A stretch of 16,391 nucleotides of DNA from Methanomassiliicoccus sp. UBA6 (GCA_002508545.1 DAVH01000012.1:11182-27572), one strand, 5' to 3'. Positions 8,437 to 14,618 are shown, numbered from the stretch's first letter. The notes: generated by a model from the sequence alone, not told the origin. Program-made: numbers and translations.

Positions 8437-8442
8437 ACCTCC
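8437..8442 (-). promoter_or_regulatory. Shine-Dalgarno site of the thermosome gene
   Basis: GGAGGT on the minus strand, six bases before the ATG at 8430. This is the strongest ribosome-binding site in the window and fixes the thermosome start. Confidence 0.85.
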
Positions 8443-8475
8443 AATAATCTTTCACACACGAAGCTAGGTTCTAGC

Positions 8476-8751
8476 TCAGCCTGCGTTGAATGTTTGTTCT
8501 TCTATATAAAAATACCGTGCACTGGATACTTCTAGACCATTCCACGGAACGAAATCCGGCGCTGTCTGGCTACCACCGGACGACCCCGGCCGGGGTGCCT
8601 TCGGCCGGCCCTTGGTCCGGGTTTCGGCCCGCTCCGGGACCGGCCCGCCGGCCCGGGAACATATCTCTTCGACCTCGCGGACAAGGTCGCTAGGAAGGCC
8701 CTCGGTCCCTGTGCTGTCCATGACGTACGTGATGTGGACCTTCCACCTCAT
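8476..8751 (-). CDS. Hypothetical small protein, doubtful
   Basis: Open frame of 91 codons that I do not recognise. The first 35 or so residues look protein-like: a strand (KVHITYVM) followed by a predicted amphipathic helix (SDLVREVEEICSRAGG), with GC-rich third codon positions. The rest is rich in Arg, Pro and Gly and then becomes AT-rich, because the frame runs through the thermosome TATA box and stops just beyond it. A real gene with its stop inside the next gene's promoter is possible, as is a decayed or chance frame. No good Shine-Dalgarno site precedes the ATG. It is antisense over 32 bases to the other candidate at 8720-8884, so they need not both be real. Confidence 0.25.
   Translation of the reverse strand: MRWKVHITYVMDSTGTEGLPSDLVREVEEICSRAGGPVPERAETRTKGRPKAPRPGSSGGSQTAPDFVPWNGLEVSSARYFYIEEQTFNAG
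8503..8512 (-). promoter_or_regulatory. TATA box of the thermosome gene
   Basis: On the minus strand, TTTTTATATAG sits in otherwise GC-rich DNA. Transcription would be expected to start about 25 bases downstream, near 8480, giving a leader of roughly 50 bases with the GGAGGT site near its end. No CIRCE-like inverted repeat is visible. The start point is inferred. Confidence 0.65.
8583..8596. repeat. 14-base perfect palindrome in a GC-rich structured tract
   Basis: ACCCCGGCCGGGGT is its own reverse complement. It opens a tract to about 8660 that is dense in GGCC, GGTCC and GGACC inverted repeats, including GGTCC at 8615 pairing with GGACC near 8640. It lies about 70 bases upstream of the thermosome TATA box. 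It could bind a dimeric regulator or simply reflect high GC. Confidence 0.4.
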
Positions 8752-8884
8752 GGACCGGTCCTACCGCCGCACCTGCGACGCGGCGGCGTGCGAGGGGATC
8801 GGGGCGAGGGACCTCCAGTCACCGGTGCCGCTGGGGATCGAGAGGCCGGCCTTCAGCCACCGGGAGAGGTGGAGAAACCTCTAG
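8720..8884 (+). CDS. Hypothetical 54-residue ORF, doubtful
   Basis: Unrecognised frame starting MTYVMWTFHLMDRSYRR and ending RERWRNL. Nearly all third codon positions are G or C, as in genuine genes here, but antisense frames in this DNA also remain open. No Shine-Dalgarno site or TATA box is convincing. It contains three cysteine/histidine-type residues in the middle (CDAAAC) but no recognisable metal site. It lies 77 bases upstream of the DUF2240-like gene on the same strand. I list it because the 447 bases from 8515 to 8961 have no other confident gene. Confidence 0.18.
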   Translation: MTYVMWTFHLMDRSYRRTCDAAACEGIGARDLQSPVPLGIERPAFSHRERWRNL

Positions 8885-8961
8885 CCGGCGGGCGAGGCAT
8901 CGGGGAAAAACAAAAAATAGACCGAGAGGTTCTTGGCCGGCGAACGCATAGCGGTATCACT

Positions 8962-9429
8962 ATGGGAGAGCTGGAGACCTGCCTGGGAGTGCTCTTCAAA
9001 CGGAAGGGCAAGAACGTGATGACCGAGACGGAGTTCATGCTGACCGTCTCCTTCGACTACCGGTGGTTCACTCCCAGGGAGGCGCAGACCCTTCTCGACA
9101 TATCGGTGAAAAGGGGGCTCCTGGTCCGCACCGAGGAGTTCCTGCGGCCGAACTTCGACATCAAGGATGTCGAGGCCTCTCTCTCCTTCCGTCCGAGCAA
9201 GGAGGTGCTCTCCGGGGACAAGGAGGAGGTCTCGCTGTTCGCCCAGCTCATCCAGCTCATCTCGGACAAGGGGAAATTGAAAAAGAGGGACGCGGTGGCC
9301 CGCGTCAACCGGACCCAGGAGCGCCTGGGGGTCGACGTGGAGGTCGCCGCGGTCCTAGTGGCCCGGGACCTCGGGGCCGATGTCGGCCCGTTCCTCGAGC
9401 CGGTCAGGAAAGAGATCCTGGCCCGCTGA
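8962..9429 (+). CDS. DUF2240-like archaeal protein
   Basis: 155 residues, resembling the archaeal DUF2240 family of unknown function. The N-terminal half (about 1-75) has a helix-turn-helix look: FTPREAQTLLDISVKRGLLV followed by RPNFDIKDVEASLSFRPSKE, the strand and basic segment I associate with the family. The C-terminal half is helical (LFAQLIQLISDKGKLKKRDAV...). A nucleic-acid-binding role would fit but is not shown. The frame is open upstream to 8734, but those residues are Arg/Gly/Pro-rich and non-conserved in appearance, so I take the ATG at 8962. An A-rich stretch at 8904-8920 could be a promoter giving a short leader. The gene ends 3 bases from the convergent MBF1 stop. Confidence 0.7.
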   Translation: MGELETCLGVLFKRKGKNVMTETEFMLTVSFDYRWFTPREAQTLLDISVKRGLLVRTEEFLRPNFDIKDVEASLSFRPSKEVLSGDKEEVSLFAQLIQLISDKGKLKKRDAVARVNRTQERLGVDVEVAAVLVARDLGADVGPFLEPVRKEILAR

Positions 9430-9432
9430 GGC

Positions 9433-9939
9433 TCACTTCTTCTTTATCATGTCCCCCAGGGTCAGCACCTTTCCCTGGGACCTGCCGCCCTCGGACTTGA
9501 CCACGGAGATCTTCTCGGTGAGCTTGACCCCCAGCTCGTGCTCGAGCTTCTTGAGCAGGGTGTCGCTCGGCCGCATCGAGCCGTTCTCCAGCTTGGCTAT
9601 GACGCTCACCCGCTCGTTGAGCTTGGCCGCCAGGTCCTCCTGCTTCCAGTCCCTCGCCATCCTCGCCTCGCGGATCGCCTGGGGGTACTCGGGGATGAGG
9701 TCGGTCGTTTCCTCCTCCGAGTAGATGGAGCGGGTCTTCATCCGCCGCTCGCGGGCCTGCAGCCTCTCGGCCACGACCGTGCGGGACGGAGCGGCGGCGG
9801 TCCCCTTCTTGGACCCCCCGCCCTTGCCCTCGCTGCTCTCTCCGAACCGGGAGCACTCCTTGCACACCTTCAGCGTGGTGCCCTCGACCGATATCGTCTT
9901 TGTGAACTCTGACTGTTTTCCGCACATCTCGCACAACAT
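9433..9939 (-). CDS. Archaeal multiprotein bridging factor 1 (MBF1)
   Basis: Predicted transcription-associated or ribosome-associated factor, 168 residues. The N-terminus is a zinc ribbon with CEMC (Cys3, Cys6) and CKEC (Cys26, Cys29), the archaeal addition to eukaryotic MBF1. A charged linker follows (about 35-80). The C-terminal Cro/C1-type helix-turn-helix spans about 86-140 (PQAIREARMARDWKQEDLAA, then VSVIAKLENGSMRPSDTLLKKLE). The tail is basic (GDMIKKK). The frame stays open to 10041, but the extension has no family resemblance and the zinc ribbon starts right after the ATG at 9939, so that start is preferred. A poor Shine-Dalgarno match leaves a short-leader mRNA possible. It diverges from PAN. 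Eukaryotic MBF1 bridges TBP and activators; the archaeal protein has been linked to translation. Confidence 0.92.
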   Translation of the reverse strand: MLCEMCGKQSEFTKTISVEGTTLKVCKECSRFGESSEGKGGGSKKGTAAAPSRTVVAERLQARERRMKTRSIYSEEETTDLIPEYPQAIREARMARDWKQEDLAAKLNERVSVIAKLENGSMRPSDTLLKKLEHELGVKLTEKISVVKSEGGRSQGKVLTLGDMIKKK

Positions 9940-10112
9940 TGCAGTTCGATTCACTATCAGTGACCACCGATTTACCTCTTTTGATGGGGCAGGCCGGTCC
10001 GGGACAATCGATCGCGGCCGCCGGCGGGGGCCAGGGAGCACCGTAACGTATCAACTAAGATAACGTTCAATTGGGAGATTTATCACCCTGTAGAATATGG
10101 GAATTCCATGAA

Positions 10113-10125
10113 TAATAATATAAAT
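10113..10125. promoter_or_regulatory. AT-rich element usable as a TATA box on either strand
   Basis: TAATAATATAAAT on the plus strand reads ATTTATATTATTA on the minus strand, a good TATA-like match both ways. Used on the plus strand it would start RNA near 10147, giving PAN a leader of about 130 bases. Used on the minus strand it would start near 10094, giving MBF1 a leader of about 155 bases. Which is used is not known. Confidence 0.45.
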
Positions 10126-10152
10126 CAGAGGCCCCCCTATATTATCACGAGC

Positions 10153-10175
10153 GGCGGAGAGCCCGTTTCTCCGCC
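10153..10175 (+). other. Perfect 8-bp stem-loop in the PAN upstream region
   Basis: GGCGGAGA pairs with TCTCCGCC around a 7-base loop (GCCCGTT). It begins about 30 bases after the upstream AT-rich TATA candidate, so it would sit at the very 5' end of a transcript from that promoter. No T tract follows, so it is not a typical terminator. A leader structure or small RNA is possible. Confidence 0.45.
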
Positions 10176-10209
10176 TGGTGCGGGTGGATTGTCAGAGCTC
10201 ATCTGGCTA

Positions 10210-10219
10210 TTGTATATGG
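10210..10219 (+). promoter_or_regulatory. Proximal TATA box candidate of PAN
   Basis: TTGTATATGG lies 57-66 bases upstream of the PAN ATG. Transcription would start near 10241, leaving a leader of about 35 bases that includes the GAGGTG site at 10265-10270. This is the more conventional of the two PAN promoter candidates. Confidence 0.5.
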
Positions 10220-10275
10220 CAGGCGAAACAGTCATATAGCTCAGCACTTAATGTAAGCGATGCCGAGGTGGAAAG

Positions 10276-11484
10276 ATGAAAGAACCCCAGCTAGAAGAGC
10301 TAGTGGCCGAGATGCGGGACAAGATCGAGGTCCTGGAAAGACGCAACGGCGAGCTCTTGGAAGAGATACGCAGGGTAGAAGGGGAGAAGAGGTACGTGGA
10401 GAGCGAGCTCTTCCGGCTTCAGAAGGAGCTCAAGAGGATGCGGGCGGAGATGGAGAGACTGAAGTCCCCGCCTCTGATCATCGGCTCCATCAAGGACGTT
10501 CTTGCCGACGGCAGGGTCATCGTGAAGAGCTCTACCGGACCGGACTTCATCGTATCCACCTCTGAGTACGTTCCGATGGAGGATCTCCTGGTCGGCGCCA
10601 GGGTCGCCCTCAACAAGCAGACCCTCGCGGTCATGGGGGTGCTGCCCCCATCCCTGGACCCCATCGTGGTCGGTGCCGAGATCATCGACAAGCCGGACAT
10701 CGCTTACGATCAGATCGGCGGGCTCGAGGAGCAGATCCTCGAGGTCCGCGAGGCCGTGGAGGACCCCCTGCTGCGCCCGGAGCTCTACAAGAAGGTCGGC
10801 ATCGAGCCGCCCAAGGGCGTGCTGCTGGTCGGCCCGCCCGGTACTGGCAAGACCCTGCTGGCCAAGGCTGTCGCCCACCAGACCAACGCCACCTTCATCA
10901 GGTTCGTCGGCTCGGAGCTGGTGCAGAAGTACATTGGAGAGGGGGCTAGGCTGGTGCGCGAGCTGTTCGAGCTGGCCAAAGAAAAGGCGCCCAGCATAGT
11001 GTTCATCGACGAACTGGACTCCATCGGGGCGAAGCGCCTGGAGGTCGCCACCTCCGGGGACCGGGAGGTCCAGAGAACCCTGATGCAGCTCCTGTCGGAG
11101 CTGGACGGCTTCAACCCCATCGGCGAGGTCAAGATCATCGGCGCGACCAACCGGCCGGACATCCTGGACGAGGCGCTGCTGAGGCCCGGACGGTTCGACC
11201 GCATCATCGAGGTGCCTGTCCCCGGCTACGAGGGCCGCCTGGAGATCTTCAAGATCCACACCAAGCGCATGGCCATCGACGAGGGCATAACCCTGACCGA
11301 CCTGGCTCTCAAGGCCGAGGGGGCCACCGGCGCGGACATCAAGGCCATATGCACCGAGGCGGGCATGTTCGCCATCCGGGACAACCGCGACCGGGTGAGC
11401 ATGGCCGACTTCGAGAGGGCGATCATCAAGGTCCTGGACAACGAGGCGACCAAGATCGTCGAGTCCGGCGTGATGTTCGCCTGA
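10276..11484 (+). CDS. pan: Proteasome-activating nucleotidase (PAN), AAA+ ATPase
   Basis: Hexameric ATPase that unfolds proteins and feeds the archaeal 20S proteasome; homologue of eukaryotic Rpt subunits. 402 residues: an N-terminal coiled coil (about 5-63, Leu/Glu/Arg heptads) ending at a Pro-Pro, an OB domain (about 66-125), and one AAA+ module with Walker A GPPGTGKT (186-193), the pore-loop aromatic KYIG (218-221), Walker B IVFIDELD (241-248), sensor-1 region GATNRPD (289-295) and arginine-finger region RPGRFDR (303-309). The ATG has GAGGTG five bases upstream. The last residues are ESGVMFA: where the family has hydrophobic-Tyr-X for docking into the 20S alpha ring, here it is Met-Phe-Ala. 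The 20S subunits are not in the window. Confidence 0.96.
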   Translation: MKEPQLEELVAEMRDKIEVLERRNGELLEEIRRVEGEKRYVESELFRLQKELKRMRAEMERLKSPPLIIGSIKDVLADGRVIVKSSTGPDFIVSTSEYVPMEDLLVGARVALNKQTLAVMGVLPPSLDPIVVGAEIIDKPDIAYDQIGGLEEQILEVREAVEDPLLRPELYKKVGIEPPKGVLLVGPPGTGKTLLAKAVAHQTNATFIRFVGSELVQKYIGEGARLVRELFELAKEKAPSIVFIDELDSIGAKRLEVATSGDREVQRTLMQLLSELDGFNPIGEVKIIGATNRPDILDEALLRPGRFDRIIEVPVPGYEGRLEIFKIHTKRMAIDEGITLTDLALKAEGATGADIKAICTEAGMFAIRDNRDRVSMADFERAIIKVLDNEATKIVESGVMFA

Positions 11485-11500
11485 AACCCCTTGACCAATT

Positions 11501-11530
11501 CCTTACCTCTTACTTTTTATTATTCTAGTT
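11501..11530 (+). terminator. Pyrimidine/T-rich terminator after PAN
   Basis: Beginning 17 bases after the PAN stop, a stretch with CTTTTT (T5 at 11514-11518) and TTATTCTAGTT interrupts the GC-rich sequence without a hairpin. Oligo-T tracts alone can terminate archaeal transcription. Confidence 0.5.
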
Positions 11531-11566
11531 CTCAGATAATCAAACTTTGAGATTCATGACTAACCT

Positions 11567-11576
11567 GTTATATAAC
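11567..11576 (+). promoter_or_regulatory. TATA box predicting a leaderless mRNA for the winged-helix gene
   Basis: GTTATATAAC is centred about 27 bases before the ATG at 11599, which puts the predicted transcription start at the start codon. No Shine-Dalgarno site is present, in agreement with leaderless translation. Confidence 0.65.
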
Positions 11577-11592
11577 AAACGGTTGGTCTGTT
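11574..11592. promoter_or_regulatory. Imperfect inverted repeat between TATA box and start, operator candidate
   Basis: AACAAAC and GTCTGTT, spaced by 5 bases, match at 6 of 7 positions as an inverted repeat. A second imperfect repeat (TCTCAGA at 11530-11536, TTTGAGA at 11546-11552) lies on the other side of the TATA box. The repeats differ in sequence. A protein bound at 11574-11592 would block initiation. Confidence 0.3.
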
Positions 11593-11598
11593 GCTTAG

Positions 11599-11934
11599 AT
11601 GAACCGCCTGATGGCCCAGAAGATCTTCGTGGACGAGCGATCGACCAAGATCCTCATGGCCGCTCTTTATCGCCCCCGGACAGCCCTGGATATCCGCGAT
11701 ATCACGGGCATACCGGTCGCCAAGCTGTTCTCCCGCCTCAAGGTCCTCGAGAAGAGGGGGCTGGTCAAGAAGGTGTCCTCCACCTATAACCTCGACGGGA
11801 AGGAAATGCCCCTATACCAGTCCCAGCTGTTCGATGCCCTGGTGTTCATGGACAACGGCAAGCTCAAGGTCACCTTCCAACTGGAGAAGTGCCCGCAGAC
11901 GGATTACACCGTCGATACCGAAGCCCTACTCTAG
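11599..11934 (+). CDS. Winged helix-turn-helix DNA-binding protein (ArsR/MarR-like fold)
   Basis: 111 residues. A winged-helix domain fills about residues 12-75: STKILMAALYRPRTALDIRD gives helices 1-2, IPVAKLFSRLKVLEKRGLVK gives the recognition helix and the turn into the wing, and VSSTYNLDGKEMPLYQ gives the wing strands. The C-terminal 35 residues form a short beta segment (KLKVTFQLEKC) that may mediate dimerisation. Only two cysteine-type ligands are visible at most, so metal sensing is not supported. The first ATG is favoured over the one at 11611 because the TATA box places transcription onset there. The gene follows PAN but has its own promoter after a T-rich terminator. Its last 9 bases overlap the convergent GPN-loop gene. 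Targets are unknown; self-regulation is plausible. Confidence 0.75.
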   Translation: MNRLMAQKIFVDERSTKILMAALYRPRTALDIRDITGIPVAKLFSRLKVLEKRGLVKKVSSTYNLDGKEMPLYQSQLFDALVFMDNGKLKVTFQLEKCPQTDYTVDTEALL

Positions 11935-12702
11935 GGACGGCCTGGACCCCACATCCTCGCCGCCCTCGAAGTACTGCTGGACCGCGTTGTAGATGTCCTC
12001 CATGCCGGTGCCTTCCATGGCCGAGACCGGCGTCAGCTCGCGGTACATGCCCACGCTCTCCATGGCCTTCAGGTACTCTATGCTGATGACCGCCTGGGAG
12101 CTCATGTCCGGGCCGGTCAGGGCGTTGTACAGCGCGTAGGAGTCGCGCGACCATGTCAGGACCTCCTCCATCTCTTCCTCATTGAGCAGGTCGGACTTGC
12201 TGAGCAGGTTCAGGATAGGCAGGGAGAACCGGAACTGGGTGATCCCGCACAGCATGAGGTCGGACACGAAGCCGTTGGGCGACTTGGCTAGCGTGGGATC
12301 GGAGAGGAACACCAGGAAGCTGTCCTCCCGGCCCAGCTCATCGATCAGCGCGGTGGACGACTGCCGGAAGGTGAACAGCTCCATCTGCCCGGGGGTGTCG
12401 ATGAGGCAGTAGTCGGTCTCCATCCCCTTGACCACCGGTATCCACTCCTTGGCGTTCACCGCCATGAGGTCGGAGGCGACGATCTGCGCGCCGTTCGGTC
12501 CCAGCGAGTAGTCCCTCATGATCTCGTCCAGGTGCACCCAGTCGCGGATGTCGACGTCCGCCTGGTATGGTATGAAGTCCGCGCCGGGATCGAGGTTGAC
12601 CACGATGCTGTTGATCCCGTTGTTGTCCAGCCATTCCTGGAAGGCCTGCACCAGCGAGCTCTTGCCGCTGCCGGCGGTACCGATGAAGTAGATGTAGTGC
12701 AT
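11926..12702 (-). CDS. GPN-loop GTPase
   Basis: Dimeric GTPase of the SIMIBI class. Eukaryotic GPN proteins help assemble and import RNA polymerase; archaea have a single ancestral form whose role is not settled. 258 residues with G1/Walker A GTAGSGKSS (8-16), the defining Gly-Pro-Asn loop at 68-70 (SLGPNGA), G3 DTPGQMELF (102-110), G4 SKSDLL (168-173) and a G5-like SAMEG (227-231). VNLDPGADFIPYQADVDIRD (35-54) is the family's switch-I segment. The ATG starts directly at the conserved MHYIYFIGTAGSGK. Only a weak AGGG lies upstream, and an ATTTAT about 40 bases upstream may be the TATA box. The 3' end overlaps the winged-helix gene by 9 bases. All nucleotide-binding motifs are intact. Confidence 0.94.
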   Translation of the reverse strand: MHYIYFIGTAGSGKSSLVQAFQEWLDNNGINSIVVNLDPGADFIPYQADVDIRDWVHLDEIMRDYSLGPNGAQIVASDLMAVNAKEWIPVVKGMETDYCLIDTPGQMELFTFRQSSTALIDELGREDSFLVFLSDPTLAKSPNGFVSDLMLCGITQFRFSLPILNLLSKSDLLNEEEMEEVLTWSRDSYALYNALTGPDMSSQAVISIEYLKAMESVGMYRELTPVSAMEGTGMEDIYNAVQQYFEGGEDVGSRPSLE

Positions 12703-12916
12703 GCGAGTCCCTGTCGTTCTCTTCGTGAGAGGAGATGATGAGGATAAATGTTCCGCGAGGCCGCCTCCCGCGCAGGGAGGTCACGCTGCCCACCGAGGGC
12801 CTCGGCGTATCGGTCGCCAGGCCCGGGAGGAATGCAGGGGCATCGCAGGGCGCTTGGGCTCGGAACATAGAGGTCCGGGGCCGAGTTCCCTTCCCTTTAG
12901 GGGGTTCTCCAAGCGT

Positions 12917-13081
12917 TCAGAGCTTCCTCTTCACCTTGCCGACCGCTTCCTCGATCTTTCCCTCTGCCTTCTTCAGCTCTCCCTTCACCTGCTCAGAGGT
13001 GTTACCGGTATGCTTGCCTACGCTCCCGCGCACCGCACCCTCGATCTGCTTGCCCTTGCCCTTTATGGTCTCGCCGGCCAT
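12917..13081 (-). CDS. CsbD-like stress protein
   Basis: 54 residues: MAGETIKGKGKQIEGAVR, then GSVGKHTGN, then a Lys/Glu-rich helix ending KVKRKL. The repeated KGKxxxxxGxxxxxxGxxxG pattern and very high Lys/Glu/Gly content match the CsbD family, small proteins induced by general stress in bacteria; molecular function unknown. The frame is open to 13288, but the upstream residues are unlike CsbD and a TATA box lies inside that stretch, so the ATG at 13081 is preferred. The TATA position predicts a start of transcription at or very near this ATG, although AAGGT also lies six bases upstream. CsbD is mainly known from bacteria, so transfer is a reasonable inference. Confidence 0.85.
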   Translation of the reverse strand: MAGETIKGKGKQIEGAVRGSVGKHTGNTSEQVKGELKKAEGKIEEAVGKVKRKL

Positions 13082-13104
13082 GGTAGTACCTTGGAGCGCC
13101 CGGC

Positions 13105-13110
13105 TTATAA
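13105..13110 (-). promoter_or_regulatory. TATA box of the CsbD-like gene
   Basis: TTATAA within CCTTATAAGCC on the minus strand, centred about 26 bases upstream of the ATG at 13081. The spacing predicts a leaderless or nearly leaderless transcript. Confidence 0.6.
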
Positions 13111-13321
13111 GGGTTGAGCAGGAGGCGTTCCCGGCCTCGGGACCGCTTCCTGCGGCAACATGCTGGGCAGCGCCATGAGAAGGGTCTTGCGCCCACAGGA
13201 AGGCTCCGCCCAACAACGGGAGCGGAACGCGCCCGCCATGGTGAGCCTCGATCGTCATGCGAGGGAGGGCTGGAGCATCGGACCGCAAACGCTAATTCGC
13301 AATGGCTCCCAAGATGTGAAC

Positions 13322-14575
13322 ATGAGATGTCCTCCCGGATGGGACGATGCTAGAAGGTTCCCACTGCACGACGCTCTCCGCGGTCGCCGGGCCCGGAGGT
13401 TCGCTCTGGGCGCAGAGATACCGGCCGGAGAGCTGAGCTTCCGGTCCGCGGGATCCCCCATGCCGCTGGACCAGGTGGAGAAGGCCATGGTCCTCCAGGC
13501 GGTCTCCGGCGTCACCGGGCACCATTACATGATCCCGTTCAACCCGAGCTACGCGCCCGCGCTGCCCAACTACTCCGGGACCGCGTGGGGGCGGACCTTC
13601 CCGTCGTCCGCGGGCTTCCACACCAGCGAGGTGTTCTTCTCCGACGACGAGGGCACCTATCATCTGCCGTCCAGGGACGGTCCCGGGGAGGGCGGCCCGA
13701 GCGATCCCGAGTGGCCGCTCAAGCACGCGGTCAAGCTGCACGATGGCAGGATCGACATCCCGCCCGTGGAGCCGCACATGGAAGCCCACAACCACTGGTG
13801 CGTGAACCGGCCTGGATCGCTGCTCATCATTCCGGTGGCGGACCTGTCCCAGCACATGCTGCTGGCGCTTTGCTACCTGGTCCAGAACCGGGTAGGGATA
13901 TTCGACGACATCAACCGCTCCCCCATTCCCGGCATCGAGAAGTGCTCGGACCTCATCGACATGAATAACCTTTACCCGCTCTCTTACCTCGAGACGCAGA
14001 CGGCGACCGAGGCCGCAGTGGAGATCGGCACGGCGTGCTACGCGGGAATGCTGCAGCTCCAGGCCATGGGACTGGGGGGCTGGATGTTCGACGGCTTGAA
14101 CCCCTTCAGCGTCCTGGGGGCCAGCGGCGACCCGTCGATCCGCGGGCTGGGCTTCCGCTTCGACACCGACGACCGATGGGCGCTCCCCAACCCCACCGGG
14201 CTGGAGGGGCACTTCGAGGGCGTGTGCCCGCCCCACTGCAAGGACATGAGGGAGGCGGTGGACATCGTCGTCCGGAGGAAGTTCGGGCCGGGAGGTCCCT
14301 TCCACCTCGACACCCCAGGTCCATGGAAGGACAGCCGGGCGGTGCGGGGGGCGGCCCATCCACACTCCGAGGAGTTCAAGGAGTGCGTGGCGACGATGGC
14401 CCAGTACGTGCTGGACCGCTTCGGCAAGTTCCCCGGCACCGTGCCGACGATGTGGGCGCAGATGTACCTGCAGGCCCACCACCTGGACCTGGAGTTCTAC
14501 GACCGCAAGTTCAAGCCGGGAGCGTACCTGAGCACCCACGCCGAGCACATGGCCAGATGGCACCCGGACAAGTGA
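13322..14575 (+). CDS. Uncharacterised protein, possibly nitroreductase-like
   Basis: 417 residues from the chosen ATG. I recognise the general pattern of a poorly characterised family with distant nitroreductase resemblance but cannot name it. Supporting features: an N-terminal RRFALGAEIPAGELSFRSAG (25-44); a helix and loop LDQVEKAMVLQAVSGVTG (49-66); WGRTFPSSAGFHTSEVFFSDD (89-109), resembling a flavin-site segment; an Asn/Arg/Pro stretch NRPGSLLIIPV (162-172); and TACYAGMLQLQAMGLGGWMF (237-256), like the late helix of nitroreductases where a hydrophobic helix meets LGLG. The region 146-160 is histidine-rich (PPVEPHMEAHNHW). No signal peptide or membrane helix is evident. The frame is open upstream to 13160, but that part looks non-conserved; no clear Shine-Dalgarno site decides the start. 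It stands alone on its strand. Confidence 0.55.
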   Translation: MRCPPGWDDARRFPLHDALRGRRARRFALGAEIPAGELSFRSAGSPMPLDQVEKAMVLQAVSGVTGHHYMIPFNPSYAPALPNYSGTAWGRTFPSSAGFHTSEVFFSDDEGTYHLPSRDGPGEGGPSDPEWPLKHAVKLHDGRIDIPPVEPHMEAHNHWCVNRPGSLLIIPVADLSQHMLLALCYLVQNRVGIFDDINRSPIPGIEKCSDLIDMNNLYPLSYLETQTATEAAVEIGTACYAGMLQLQAMGLGGWMFDGLNPFSVLGASGDPSIRGLGFRFDTDDRWALPNPTGLEGHFEGVCPPHCKDMREAVDIVVRRKFGPGGPFHLDTPGPWKDSRAVRGAAHPHSEEFKECVATMAQYVLDRFGKFPGTVPTMWAQMYLQAHHLDLEFYDRKFKPGAYLSTHAEHMARWHPDK

Positions 14576-14607
14576 GGAGACGGATGGACATGTCAGAATT
14601 ATTGATG

Positions 14608-14615
14608 AAAAGGGG
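14608..14615 (-). terminator. T-run terminator downstream of tRNA-Lys
   Basis: On the minus strand CCCCTTTT follows the tRNA 3' end by three bases, a typical short oligo-T stop for an archaeal tRNA gene. Confidence 0.5.
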
Positions 14616-14618
14616 AGG

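Noticed and set aside
6766..8535. 589-codon plus-strand open frame opposite the thermosome
   Set aside because: It is a shadow of the thermosome gene: low-complexity Leu/Gly/Asp/Val composition, and its ends coincide with the real gene.
9940..10041. In-frame N-terminal extension of MBF1
   Set aside because: The residues are Arg/Pro-rich and unlike the family, and the zinc ribbon begins directly after the ATG at 9939, giving the usual length.
10231..10265. TAGCTCAG string resembling a tRNA D arm upstream of PAN
   Set aside because: No acceptor stem, anticodon arm or TTCGAAT-type T arm can be built around it; the match is limited to eight bases.
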